Shown: positions 15,001-23,529, numbered from the stretch's first letter. The stretch is 45,619 nt of DNA from Candidatus Nitrosotenuis chungbukensis (GCF_000685395.1 NZ_AVSQ01000019.1:1-45619), one strand, 5' to 3'. Notes: a model not told the origin generated them from the sequence alone. Program-made: numbers and translations.

Positions 15001-16073
15001 TTTTTGCGTTTGTAGAGGTAAACCCCAACTGCGACAGCCACGATTATTGGAATAACATAGAGGTAAGTCAACGTGCCATAACTTTGAACCGATTCGGTTT
15101 TTCCTTCTGGGTTCTCAAACCCAGATATCAAAATAGTGTTTTGTGTTGATGGGCTTATATCAAATGCTACATGCCAGTTGCCGTCCTCGTCTACGCTTTG
15201 GATAAATTTGACGGGTTTGCCGTCTACTAAAACATCGAACTTTTCGCCATCAGATGTCTTTGGGAACTCAAAGTTCACATACGTTTGAATCTTAAACGAG
15301 TTTATTCCAGAGATGGACAGTTTTGTTCCTGTTTCGTCAAACCCATCTGCGGTAAACGAAGCCGTAGAATCATACCTAAAGTTGAATCGCTCCCCATTTC
15401 TAATGGCATATAGCGGAACAACTGTCTCATCGCCAATTGCAAAGCAGCTGTAATAGTTCACGTCGGATGCCACCAGCGGATCTGGATAAATGGAAAACTC
15501 GATGATTTGTCCGGGCTCGATTTTTTCTATTTTTTCCACGTTGATGCCAGTGTCCATGAATCTGTTATTTGGTCCGTGAATCGCAGCATACACCTTGACA
15601 TCATATTCAGTGTGATTTCCAATGTTTGTTATTCTGCCAGTCAAATGGCCGTCGTCGTGACGAATCAGAGTATTATCATACATCACCTGAATGTCTGACG
15701 GCGGAAGAGCGGTACTTTGCCTGAATGTTACAGTTGGCTTTTCCAAGACAGCGTTTCGGTCAGTTACTTGAGGAATTCGAATTTTAAACGGAATGTCCTT
15801 GTTTGGCGCAACAGACGGCAGATCTTGGCTGACTGAAATTGTTTTACCATCACTGATCACAATCAGACTCAGATGTGATTCTATTGGATATGTCTCCATA
15901 TTTTTCACCACGCCTACAACTGTGTAAATGCCATTAGAGTCAAAATAACCAGCAAACTCGCTCTCAGGTACAAGAACTTCTCCCGATGCCACAGCAGGTA
16001 TGATTCCAGATAGCATCATAAACAACAGCAAAGTAACCCGCACGTTATATCTCATGTTTGAAGTAAACGACAT
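14997..16073 (-). CDS. Surface protein with signal peptide and C-terminal membrane anchor
   Basis: 358 aa. The N-terminal signal peptide runs to about residue 30 (VTLLLFMMLSGIIPAVASG). Immunoglobulin-like beta-rich domains follow, with the FxGYFDSNGIYTVVGVVKN pattern common in thaumarchaeal surface proteins and a CARDB-like middle (HLTGRITNIGNHTEYDVKVY). The C-terminal transmembrane helix (YLYVIPIIVAVAVGVYLY) ends in KRKN. It is probably anchored in the cytoplasmic membrane facing the S-layer space. Start alternatives are M1 and M7. The ligand is unknown. The stop overlaps the kinase gene by 4 bp. Confidence 0.8.
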   Translation of the reverse strand: MSFTSNMRYNVRVTLLLFMMLSGIIPAVASGEVLVPESEFAGYFDSNGIYTVVGVVKNMETYPIESHLSLIVISDGKTISVSQDLPSVAPNKDIPFKIRIPQVTDRNAVLEKPTVTFRQSTALPPSDIQVMYDNTLIRHDDGHLTGRITNIGNHTEYDVKVYAAIHGPNNRFMDTGINVEKIEKIEPGQIIEFSIYPDPLVASDVNYYSCFAIGDETVVPLYAIRNGERFNFRYDSTASFTADGFDETGTKLSISGINSFKIQTYVNFEFPKTSDGEKFDVLVDGKPVKFIQSVDEDGNWHVAFDISPSTQNTILISGFENPEGKTESVQSYGTLTYLYVIPIIVAVAVGVYLYKRKN

Positions 16074-16074
16074 C

Positions 16075-16431
16075 CTATGAATATTCTTTGATTATTTTCA
16101 GTACTGAAAAAGGAAATTTCGAAAAATCAAGATCCTTTTCTGCTGAAACAAGCAAGACTTCCCTAGCCATTGGAAAGCTCATGACAAGCACCTTGTCTCT
16201 GTACGACATTGCAAACCTGACTGGGCCGAGTTCCTCATCAAATTCCTGTCGCATCTTTACCCTCAGCGCAAGCTCAAGATACAGCATTTCGTCCTTTTTC
16301 TTGTCCTCAAGGGTGTCCTTGCCTTCTACCATCCCCCCTGCAATAAGGTGCCCTTTGTCGTTTATCAGCCCCACAAAACGCACCTTGGGGTCAAGTTTTC
16401 GAATTGTTTCGCACATTATTTCTTTATTCAT
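16075..16431 (-). CDS. Roadblock-like small protein, thaumarchaeal family (DUF6659-like)
   Basis: 118 aa. The VRFVGLINDKGHLIAGGMVEG segment resembles the first strand pair of Roadblock/LC7 or profilin-like folds. It is followed by a conserved ELALRVKMRQEFDEELGPVRFA and DKVLVMSFPM. The protein at 23530-23922 is a clear paralogue with the same blocks (VRFAGIIDENGKLVAGG, RLTLRKEFDKTLGPINYLA, DKLVLVSFP). This is a lineage-expanded family of unknown role; roadblock folds often bind small GTPases or sense membrane state. The family name is from memory. Confidence 0.7.
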   Translation of the reverse strand: MNKEIMCETIRKLDPKVRFVGLINDKGHLIAGGMVEGKDTLEDKKKDEMLYLELALRVKMRQEFDEELGPVRFAMSYRDKVLVMSFPMAREVLLVSAEKDLDFSKFPFSVLKIIKEYS

Positions 16432-16503
16432 GATTAATCTCAGCTACGACCGTTACGCGCTGTGGTTTATTAGTAAATCGATCTATTTATTGCGATCTTT
16501 TGT

Positions 16504-17079
16504 ATGCAGTTATTATTGTCACAAGACCCAAAATCCCCCCTGGAGCACTACAAGCACGTTTCGTTGTTTTGGACCGATCTGCTACACCTGATGTCAGGCA
16601 AGCCAATTGCCCTATCATCGGTAGGCCCAATGCGAAACTATGCAAATGACCTAAAAAAGGTCGTAACAGAGGTAATCGACTCGTATGACGACATGGTGGA
16701 ATTCAACCAAAGGCTGGCAGAATACTACAAGCAGTTAAGCGAAACATGGGTAGATGCGCAAAAAAAAGTCGACGCCAAGTCCCCAAGCATACCGCAGGAC
16801 GTAGAAAACATCGAGGCATACAAAAGGGTCTGGATTGATATTTTTGAAAACGACTTTACCGGTCTGTTCGACTCTGAGAAATTCGCGCAGAACTACGGCA
16901 AGATGGTCTCAGCAGAATTAGAATTAACAAAACACTGGGAAAACATCCTAAATGTCATGCTACAATCAATGAAGCTCCCAACTAGAAAGGAAATTGACGA
17001 AGTTTACAAGGAAATGCACGAGCTTAGAAGGCGAGTGTCCAAGCTAGAAAAAAAGGAGAATGAAAAAAATGCAGCATGA
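16504..17079 (+). CDS. phaE: PHA synthase subunit PhaE (class III)
   Basis: 191 aa, mostly helical, with a C-terminal coiled coil (PTRKEIDEVYKEMHELRRRV) that matches the PhaE tail needed for complex formation with PhaC. Class III PHA synthases are PhaC-PhaE heteromers that polymerise hydroxyacyl-CoA at the granule surface. The gene directly precedes and overlaps phaC. It is shorter than bacterial PhaE (about 350 aa) but near archaeal versions. Start ATG at 16504, divergent from the DUF6659-like gene. Confidence 0.88.
   Translation: MQLLLSQDPKSPLEHYKHVSLFWTDLLHLMSGKPIALSSVGPMRNYANDLKKVVTEVIDSYDDMVEFNQRLAEYYKQLSETWVDAQKKVDAKSPSIPQDVENIEAYKRVWIDIFENDFTGLFDSEKFAQNYGKMVSAELELTKHWENILNVMLQSMKLPTRKEIDEVYKEMHELRRRVSKLEKKENEKNAA
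17053..17058 (+). promoter_or_regulatory. Shine-Dalgarno site inside phaE, deciding the phaC start
   Basis: AAGGAG at 17053-17058 sits only 1 nt before the ATG at 17060 but 10 nt before the ATG at 17069. The spacing favours 17069 as the phaC start and is consistent with internal initiation in an operon. Confidence 0.5.
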
Positions 17080-18133
17080 GTCAATAGACCCAAGATTGGT
17101 AGAAGAGTTTTTGAGCTTTACAAAAAACGTCACAGATGCGCCAAAGTTCGTGCCTGCCCCAGACGAAATAACATTAGAGTCCACCCCGTTTGACGTCGTG
17201 TATGAGGAAGACAAGGTTCGTCTTTTGCACTTTAGGCCACTTGTTGAAAAACAGGTCAAGATCCCCTTGGTGATCAGCTATGCAATCATAAACAGATACC
17301 ACATACTAGACATTCAGTCAAAGAAAAGCTGGGTAAGAAAACTTCTCGAGGAAGGCATCAACGTATACATGATTGACTGGGGATCCCCGACTAACATCGA
17401 CAAGTACCTGGACTTTGATGATTATGTAAACTCGTACATGGACAACTGCATAGACTTTGTAAGAAAAGAGTCCGGAGTAGACAATGTTTCTTTGCAAGGC
17501 TACTGTACCGGCGGAACGCTTGCCACCATTTATGCATCGCTTCACCCACACAAGGTGAAAAATCTAATTGCAACAGCGCCAGTAATTGACGGTTGGAAGG
17601 ACACTACTGTTGTAAGCAACGTAACAAAGCAAATCGATGTTGACAAAATTGTCGACACAATAGGCAACATGCCGCCAGAATTCATGTATTACTGCTTTTC
17701 AATCCTAAAGCCCTTTGAGCAGGGGCTGGAAAAATACTACAGATTTTTCAAAAACATCAACGACAAGGAGTTTGTGGATAATTTCCTCAGGGTAGAAAAG
17801 TGGCTAAACGATACGCCTCCAATCCCAGGCGAATTATTCAGGCAGTGGATAAAAGACGTCTATCAAGAGAACCTTTTGATACAAAACAAAATGTTCGTGG
17901 GCGGGAGGCAGATAGACCTCAAAAAGATAACAATGCCGCTATTCATACAGATTGCTGTAGGAGACCACCTAGTTTCGCCAGAATGCAGTATGCCCCTGTA
18001 TTACGCAGTTGGCAGCGAGGACAAGTCGCTTAGGATTTATCCGACAGGCCACGTAGGCATGATTGCAAGCTCGTTTTCGCAGAAAAAGGTCCTGCCCGAA
18101 ATGTGCGAGTGGTTAAAAGAAAGATCAAAATAA
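17069..18133 (+). CDS. phaC: Poly(3-hydroxyalkanoate) synthase subunit PhaC (class III)
   Basis: 354 aa from the preferred ATG (an in-frame ATG 9 bp upstream is possible). Alpha/beta hydrolase fold with the synthase version of the lipase box, LQGYCTGG; the nucleophile is Cys at about residue 146. Asp in VGDHLVSPE (about 299) and His in TGHVGM (about 328) complete the triad. Length matches class III PhaC (about 355 aa) rather than class I/II. It polymerises 3-hydroxybutyryl-CoA-type monomers into storage granules. It overlaps phaE by 11 bp and faces the phasin gene. Confidence 0.95.
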   Translation: MQHESIDPRLVEEFLSFTKNVTDAPKFVPAPDEITLESTPFDVVYEEDKVRLLHFRPLVEKQVKIPLVISYAIINRYHILDIQSKKSWVRKLLEEGINVYMIDWGSPTNIDKYLDFDDYVNSYMDNCIDFVRKESGVDNVSLQGYCTGGTLATIYASLHPHKVKNLIATAPVIDGWKDTTVVSNVTKQIDVDKIVDTIGNMPPEFMYYCFSILKPFEQGLEKYYRFFKNINDKEFVDNFLRVEKWLNDTPPIPGELFRQWIKDVYQENLLIQNKMFVGGRQIDLKKITMPLFIQIAVGDHLVSPECSMPLYYAVGSEDKSLRIYPTGHVGMIASSFSQKKVLPEMCEWLKERSK

Positions 18134-18153
18134 AAAAAGAGAAAGATCAGGTT

Positions 18154-18570
18154 TTAACTTCTTGTTGGTGTGAACGCTGATATCCAGTATCGCATGATAT
18201 TTTTGTTCATATCTGCGAAAGATTTTGCGTTGTCGTTGAATGTTTTGACGTTTTGTTTTGTTGCATCAATTGCTGCTAAGAATACTTGATTCTGAACAGA
18301 GTATGATTTTACAACTTCTTCGTTTGTATCCCTAATTGCTTTAAGTGCTGCTTCTGGAACGGTTGTGTTTATTCCAGCTTTGTTTGCAAACTCTTGCTGC
18401 AATGTTACTACTGATTTGATGTTGTTTTCAAATGCCTGAAGCCATTCTTGCTGAAGGTCAGTAATTGACTGGTGATAACTTGGGATTGTCTTTTCGACTC
18501 CGTTGAAGAATTTGTCTACATTCTGTATGTACAATGCAAAGATATCTTTTGGTTGTTCTGTGCTACTCAT
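18154..18570 (-). CDS. Phasin-like granule protein
   Basis: 138 aa, all helical and amphipathic with many Gln and Asn (SYHQSITDLQQEWLQAFENNIKS) in the style of archaeal and bacterial phasins, which coat PHA granules. It is convergent with phaC and lies 11 bp downstream of the phasin-AbrB fusion gene, so it forms an operon with it. Function is by location and composition. ATG start at 18570, with a GGAGG ribosome site just upstream (AGGAGGTGGAAAT). Confidence 0.8.
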   Translation of the reverse strand: MSSTEQPKDIFALYIQNVDKFFNGVEKTIPSYHQSITDLQQEWLQAFENNIKSVVTLQQEFANKAGINTTVPEAALKAIRDTNEEVVKSYSVQNQVFLAAIDATKQNVKTFNDNAKSFADMNKNIMRYWISAFTPTRS

Positions 18571-18581
18571 ATTTCCACCTC

Positions 18582-18983
18582 CTATTTTTTCTTTTTATCA
18601 ATCGGGAGAACAATCACTTGGACTAGATCCCCCTCATTGAGTTTCAATGCGTCACGTTCTGCTTCTGGAATTGAGATTCTGCCGTTGCTTCCAATTGCTG
18701 TTTTAAATGCGCCCCACCCAATGAAACCTTGCATCATGTTTCCAACATTGAACATTTGCTCCATTGCTGTTTTTTGCATTGAGGCCATGTTGTTGGCAAA
18801 GCTTGTCTGAGTCTCAGACGCTTTTGATGTCATTTCTTTTAGGGTTTGCAGCGGATCGAATTTTTGACTGTTTTCCATCTGTGATGAGAAAGCCTTCATG
18901 AACTCGACTTGGGCCTTACCGCCCTTTTGCATCCAATCTTGAAACATTGTGACATAATCGTATTGGTTACTATTACCACTCAT
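18582..18983 (-). CDS. Phasin-like helical domain fused to C-terminal AbrB/MazE-type domain
   Basis: 133 aa. Residues 1-90 are amphipathic helix rich in Gln, Met and Phe (MFQDWMQKGGKAQVEFMKAF), like a phasin. Residues about 96-128 read IGSNGRISIPEAERDAL and GDLVQVIVLP, a SpoVT/AbrB swapped-hairpin. The haloarchaeal PHA locus encodes PhaR, an AbrB-like repressor that senses granules. This fusion is a natural counterpart: granule-bound when polymer is present, DNA-bound when not (inference). It heads the operon with the phasin. Confidence 0.82.
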   Translation of the reverse strand: MSGNSNQYDYVTMFQDWMQKGGKAQVEFMKAFSSQMENSQKFDPLQTLKEMTSKASETQTSFANNMASMQKTAMEQMFNVGNMMQGFIGWGAFKTAIGSNGRISIPEAERDALKLNEGDLVQVIVLPIDKKKK

Positions 18984-19015
18984 TGGTTTTATGTGGTAAT
19001 CAGAGGTATTTATAG

Positions 19016-19810
19016 TTACGTGTTGGTTTTCATGAAATCGAGCACGAGTTTTGCAAAATTCTCAGGATCCTCAACATATGGGGTGTGTCCACAGTTTTCC
19101 ATCTGATAAAATCTACAGTCACGTATTTCCCGGACGAATTTTTCTGCATATTTTACTGGAATGACAGGATCAAGTTCCCCCCACACGACAAGTGTCGGGA
19201 CCATGATTTTCTCAAGCCTCGTTGTTATTTCTGGTGCGTTTTTCAACCCAAGCAGTGTTGACATGAATGCAAATTTTGCGTTTGGGAGCCTCATTCTTTG
19301 AACAAAGTCATCAACGATGTTTTGATTTACGTCCTTATTGTTTCCAGTCATCATTGTAAATGCATTTTTTGCAGTGTTTTGATCAGGGTACAGCGCAGCC
19401 ATTATGTATGCATCAAGTGCGGGAGTAGACTGCTTCATGGTGCCTGCTGGCGAGACGAGGATCAGTTTGTCCACGGTTTGCTGGTTTGCAGCAGTGTACT
19501 CTATTGCGATTTGGCCGCCAAGTGATGAGCCCATGATCATTGTTCTGTCCAGCCCGAGTGTGTCTACAAAAGACGAGACGAACCTTGCAAAAAAGTCCGC
19601 AGTGTAATCAGTATTTGGCTTGTCGCTGTATCCAAACCCAATCAGGTCTGGAACAACCACATTGTAATGTTTTCCAAAATACGACAGTATTGGCGCCCAT
19701 CTTTCTGCAGATGCGCCAAGACCGTGGATTAGGACAAGATTCTTTTTTGATGAGCCTGTTGTAATGTAACGGATCTTGCTACCATCAATATTGACAAATT
19801 CTTCTCGCAT
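19016..19810 (-). CDS. Alpha/beta hydrolase in the PHA locus
   Basis: 264 aa. The oxyanion-hole motif is LIHGLGAS, the nucleophile elbow GSSLGG (Ser96), the acid in VVWGELDPVIP and the base in CGHTPYVEDP. The fold is the common esterase/C-C hydrolase type with a helical lid. Its position just upstream of the phasin-AbrB and phasin genes on the same strand suggests a polymer- or oligomer-hydrolysing enzyme that mobilises PHA, but sequence alone does not fix substrate. Cytoplasmic, no signal peptide. Confidence 0.85.
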   Translation of the reverse strand: MREEFVNIDGSKIRYITTGSSKKNLVLIHGLGASAERWAPILSYFGKHYNVVVPDLIGFGYSDKPNTDYTADFFARFVSSFVDTLGLDRTMIMGSSLGGQIAIEYTAANQQTVDKLILVSPAGTMKQSTPALDAYIMAALYPDQNTAKNAFTMMTGNNKDVNQNIVDDFVQRMRLPNAKFAFMSTLLGLKNAPEITTRLEKIMVPTLVVWGELDPVIPVKYAEKFVREIRDCRFYQMENCGHTPYVEDPENFAKLVLDFMKTNT

Positions 19811-19918
19811 TGAGTTACCGACAACTCAATTATCGACATAGATAAGTTTTAGCATCGTGTTTGATCGCAGTATACAAGTGAATCAAATATTTGGCACTAC
19901 GCGAAAAAGCAGGCGGAT

Positions 19919-21463
19919 CTAGATCTTTATCATGCCGTTTTTGATCAAATACGCAATTCCGCTCACAAATTCATCATCAGTAAGAGAATCGTCTGACCAC
20001 ATGCAAGAATTTGTTTTGATCCATTTTGGAATGTCTCCGAGCAGTTCGCCAGACGGCTTTTCAGACACTTGGATTACATTTTGGCGTACGAGATACTCAA
20101 TTCCCCTCAAAAACTCATTACCAGATATGGAATCATCACACCACCATTTTGCGGTGTTTTTTATCCAGTGCGGAACTAGAGATTGTTTTGCAATTATCGC
20201 AATTGGGATTTCGGCTCTCGCAAGCTTGTTTCCGCCCAGGTTTTCAAACTTGATCGTGATGTTGCCAGACGCATCATCTGGTATTGAAACTGGAACTTGG
20301 TTCCAATTGTCCCTAAAATCAGTACTGGTTCCGCGGGTTTTGAAAATCGTCTTGCCGTCAGACGCGATGGAAAAATCATACGGCACTGAGACGGTCCTTC
20401 CCTGCAAAAAGACATCGTATATTTTGAAATAAACTTGGACGTCATCGCCTGGGGAAATTTGCTCAGGGTTTGCAGTCAGGGTAATTTTGTATTGTACGTT
20501 TTCAGTTGTTGCGGAAAGCAAAAAATCGTCAGATTTTGGAAACAGCTCAAAGTCAATGGTGTCAGGCTTTTCTCCCTGCATACCATTGAGCCGCAGTAAC
20601 TCAGCGTTGTACAGCAAAATGTGAACCGTGCGGACATCCTTTGAAAAGTCATCAACAGTTATCGTTTGGTTGGAAACAAGTATGCCGTTTACAGATGCCG
20701 AATACTCTGACACCTGGAGCGAGCCAAACGTTTTTGGAATGAACACCTCTTCGTGGATTACGGACGTTTGGTCTATGTTGGAAACAGACCACTCAAAAGG
20801 CATTGAGAATGCAATTGTCTTTGTTTTTGGGTCATATGTCACACGGTCAAGCAGGTCATAATAGGTCACAACTTTGAGTTGTTGTTTTCCAAAATATTTG
20901 TCATTTATTTGGTATACCACAACCTCGGGGAATGATATTCCGGCATCAAAGTGCACCGGCGGGTGCGTTTTTGCAGAATAACCCTCTGCGGAAAGAACAT
21001 CAATTGAGAACTTGTACAGGCCGCCAAGACTGAAAATTTTTCCCTGTGCCTCAACTGTGTTTTTCTGCGTCCCAATGAGGGCATCAAAAAACCCAGCTTT
21101 GTTTTTTTCCTCAGATGTCACAGCGTCCTGTTCTGTCGGGATGAGATCAAATATCAGTGCGCCATTACCAGTCGGATAGTCTCCCTCAAAGACGACGCCA
21201 TTGTTTTTTATGGTCTTAACATGATACACGACGTCCCGTATTGTGATGCCTGTGTTTGCATCAAACATCGAAAAAGTAACTTGCCTACGATTTGTCGCAT
21301 TGTCCACGTTTGAGCTTATTTCCATTGTGACTTTTCTATCACCCATCATTTTTGGAGGAAGCGTTTCAAATCCAACTCCGTGTCCTGATGCATTGTGTGC
21401 AGACATGCTTAGGATAACAACTAGAAATAAAATTCCTGCAAGTAAGCGACCCGGCTTCATCAT
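19919..21463 (-). CDS. Secreted surface protein with two C-terminal W-rich repeats
   Basis: The start is taken at ATG 21463 (MMKPGRLLAGILFLVVIL), which gives a proper signal peptide ending near NASG-HG; the frame extends to 21520 but without sense. A long beta-rich ectodomain of about 400 aa follows. Two copies of the thaumarchaeal repeat close the protein: VPHWIKNTAKWWCDDSIS with FLRGIEYLVRQNVI, and IPKWIKTNSCMWSDDSLT with FVSGIAYLIKNGMI. Such repeats recur on many secreted proteins of this phylum, often with copper or protease domains. Each copy here has a Cys near the tryptophans. Ligand unknown. Confidence 0.82.
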   Translation of the reverse strand: MMKPGRLLAGILFLVVILSMSAHNASGHGVGFETLPPKMMGDRKVTMEISSNVDNATNRRQVTFSMFDANTGITIRDVVYHVKTIKNNGVVFEGDYPTGNGALIFDLIPTEQDAVTSEEKNKAGFFDALIGTQKNTVEAQGKIFSLGGLYKFSIDVLSAEGYSAKTHPPVHFDAGISFPEVVVYQINDKYFGKQQLKVVTYYDLLDRVTYDPKTKTIAFSMPFEWSVSNIDQTSVIHEEVFIPKTFGSLQVSEYSASVNGILVSNQTITVDDFSKDVRTVHILLYNAELLRLNGMQGEKPDTIDFELFPKSDDFLLSATTENVQYKITLTANPEQISPGDDVQVYFKIYDVFLQGRTVSVPYDFSIASDGKTIFKTRGTSTDFRDNWNQVPVSIPDDASGNITIKFENLGGNKLARAEIPIAIIAKQSLVPHWIKNTAKWWCDDSISGNEFLRGIEYLVRQNVIQVSEKPSGELLGDIPKWIKTNSCMWSDDSLTDDEFVSGIAYLIKNGMIKI

Positions 21464-21538
21464 ACCGGGCAATGACGAACAATCATATAAAACAAGTTTC
21501 AGATTCTTCTCCAAATACACAAAATGAAAAAAGAGGAT

Positions 21539-22120
21539 CTAACCTAACGCTCGCGAATGTTTGTGAGTGTGAGGCCTTTCTCCTGGGAACTTTCTCCTCA
21601 TGTGTGCGGAGGGTCTTCCGTAGAGCAGTTCTAAGAACCAAGCTTCGTGTTCGATTTCTTCTCTCAGGATGTCTTTTGCAACGTCGTATGTAGCTGGGTC
21701 TTTGCCGTGCGTCATTTGGCATATTTTGTTCCAGTTCACAATTGCTCCCTGTTCAGCTTTGAGGCATTTTTCAAGTATTGCCTTGATGTCAGTCTTGTTT
21801 GGAGGCAGTTGCAGGAACTCGCAGCCAGACATTTTGACGAATTCCATTGCATCGTTTGGCAGACTTCCGCCAAGCTCGTATATCCTAGAAAGGCAGGATT
21901 CAAAGTGGCTCAGGTCCTCTAGTCGCGCGTCTTCGATTATGCCCTTAATTCCTTCACCCTCCATTCCGGTGCAGTGCATTCGGAGGTTTGTAAAGTAATA
22001 GTAGGCAGTGAATTCCACGGATGCGTTGTAGACTAGGAGTCGTATGAGTTCGTCAATGTCGACACCGTTTTGTTTTAGAACGCTTACGCCAACCACGTTT
22101 GGTTCGGTTTGATTAACCAT
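21539..22120 (-). CDS. Dps-like ferritin-family protein
   Basis: 193 aa, four-helix-bundle pattern. The iron ligands are recognisable: E in NASVEFTAYYYF, EDLSHFE, and EEIEHEAWFLELL at the C-terminal helix. The arrangement fits archaeal DPS-like ferritins, which oxidise Fe(II) with peroxide and store iron in a cage. Cys residues near 89-125 and a His/Arg-rich tail (HMRRKFPGERPHTHKH) are extra features. It lies near thioredoxin reductase, consistent with a role in oxidative stress. Confidence 0.85.
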   Translation of the reverse strand: MVNQTEPNVVGVSVLKQNGVDIDELIRLLVYNASVEFTAYYYFTNLRMHCTGMEGEGIKGIIEDARLEDLSHFESCLSRIYELGGSLPNDAMEFVKMSGCEFLQLPPNKTDIKAILEKCLKAEQGAIVNWNKICQMTHGKDPATYDVAKDILREEIEHEAWFLELLYGRPSAHMRRKFPGERPHTHKHSRALG

Positions 22121-22135
22121 GAAACGTACAAAAGA

Positions 22136-22258
22136 CTAGAAAATAAAAAGCAACTGTTTTGACGATTTTTCATTTGCCTTGGGTTTGTCAGACAAGCCAA
22201 CAAAATGCATGATATATTCGGTGTCTTTTGAGTCAAATAAGATAATCCCAAGTGGCAC
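22136..22258 (-). CDS. Possible 40-aa protein immediately downstream of trxB
   Basis: After the trxB stop the minus strand holds a GTG-started frame (GTG 22256-22258, stop TAG 22136-22138) reading PLGIILFDSKDTEYIMHF, then a Lys/Ser-rich part ending QLLFIF. The alternation of hydrophobic strand and polar turns is protein-like. It begins 12 nt after trxB and is likely co-transcribed. It could be a small gene or the truncated front of a longer one. Confidence 0.35.
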   Translation of the reverse strand: MPLGIILFDSKDTEYIMHFVGLSDKPKANEKSSKQLLFIF

Positions 22259-22270
22259 GTTTTTGATACA

Positions 22271-23245
22271 TCAGTAATGAAACACGGTATCGCCGATTGT
22301 CTTTTTCCAGTCTGCGCGGACTCCAGGCTTTCCCTTTAGTTTTTCAACATAATTAAATGCGGACAGGCCTGCTGACGCTCCGTCGCCACATGCAGCTACA
22401 ATCTGCTTGTACGGGATGTGCGTAGCATCGCCTGCAGCAAATATTGCAGGGTGCGTCGTCTTTCCGCCGACAGATACCTCGATTTCGCCAGAGGCGTTAA
22501 GTTTTACAAGATGTTTGACAAAGTCCAGATTTATTTTTGAGCCCATCTCAATGAAAAGCCCGTCAACGTCGACTGTTTTCTCCACGCCGGAATTATCAAG
22601 AAGCGTAATTTGTTGCAGCGATGTAGTTCCAGAGATTGACTTGATTGACGTGTTTGGGACAAGCTCGACGTTTTCTTTTTTCTTGATGGATTCTATCATG
22701 TCCTTATCTCCGCCCAGTCCGCCGCCTTTGTAAATCACGTACACTTTTGCAGCCATGCGCGAAAGCAAGATTCCAGATTCAAGCAGGTACCCGCCAACAC
22801 CTACAGTGGCAGTGGTCCTTCCCTGATAGTAGGGAGCATCACATTTGGTGCAATAATGCACCCCTTTGTTTGAAAGCACGTTTTCATTTTCAAGGCCCAA
22901 ATTGTTGGGCACCTTTCCAGGTGCAAGCACTACGGATTTTGCAAGATATTCTGAGCGCGTCGTCTTTACTTTCAACCCTGCTTCAGTCTCGTCTATTTTT
23001 TCCACGGTGTCAAATGTTATCTCCCCCTTTAGCATCAGGTATTGGTTTTCCAGTGTTTTTGCAAGAAGTGGTCCGCTTGACATCATCATGCCAGGATAAT
23101 TTTCAAGCTTTGGAATCAGGTTCAGCTGGCCGCCAAGATCTTTTGATATGACAAGGCACGATGCCCTCTGTCTTGCCACAAAAATTCCAGCAGACAGTCC
23201 TGCAGGCCCTGCACCAATAACGATTACATCGTATTCTTGGACCAA
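22271..23245 (-). CDS. trxB: Thioredoxin-disulfide reductase
   Basis: 324 aa flavoprotein. The FAD Rossmann motif is GAGPAGLSAG at 11-20, the redox-active CTKC at 132-135, a degenerate NADPH-site region (VGVGGYLLESGILLS), and the second FAD motif ATHIPYKQIVAACGDG. It reduces thioredoxin-like proteins. Instead of GGGDSA in the NADPH domain it has GVGGYLLES, so cofactor preference may differ from the classic enzyme. The TTG start immediately follows the TAG of the Lrp/AsnC-domain gene, so the two are coupled. Confidence 0.9.
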   Translation of the reverse strand: MVQEYDVIVIGAGPAGLSAGIFVARQRASCLVISKDLGGQLNLIPKLENYPGMMMSSGPLLAKTLENQYLMLKGEITFDTVEKIDETEAGLKVKTTRSEYLAKSVVLAPGKVPNNLGLENENVLSNKGVHYCTKCDAPYYQGRTTATVGVGGYLLESGILLSRMAAKVYVIYKGGGLGGDKDMIESIKKKENVELVPNTSIKSISGTTSLQQITLLDNSGVEKTVDVDGLFIEMGSKINLDFVKHLVKLNASGEIEVSVGGKTTHPAIFAAGDATHIPYKQIVAACGDGASAGLSAFNYVEKLKGKPGVRADWKKTIGDTVFHY

Positions 23246-23476
23246 CTATGTCACAGATATCAGCGACGTCAGGTTGTTTATTCCGTCAATATTGTGCAGG
23301 TGGATATCGATTGTGTTTTTTATTTCCTGCATGTTGTCAGATTCTAGAACAATTAAAACATCATAAATTCCATAAACGGTCCTTACGGATTTGACGGCGG
23401 GAGCTTTTTTTGCCTGATCAATTATGTTTTTCTGCAGTTTGTAGTCTACGTTTAACAAAACGTATGCCTCGTTCAT
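23246..23476 (-). CDS. Stand-alone Lrp/AsnC ligand-binding (RAM) domain
   Basis: 76 aa. The sequence NEAYVLLNVDYKLQKNIIDQ with VKSVRTVYGIYDVLIVLESD is a single RAM domain without a helix-turn-helix. Such stand-alone modules assemble into rings and bind amino acids or metabolites. It directly precedes trxB, with no gap between its stop and the TTG. The ligand is not evident. Confidence 0.88.
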   Translation of the reverse strand: MNEAYVLLNVDYKLQKNIIDQAKKAPAVKSVRTVYGIYDVLIVLESDNMQEIKNTIDIHLHNIDGINNLTSLISVT

Positions 23477-23529
23477 AGGATTCGTATTTGCGCATAATTT
23501 AAAAAGTTTAGTTGTGTTTTGATGTCTTC

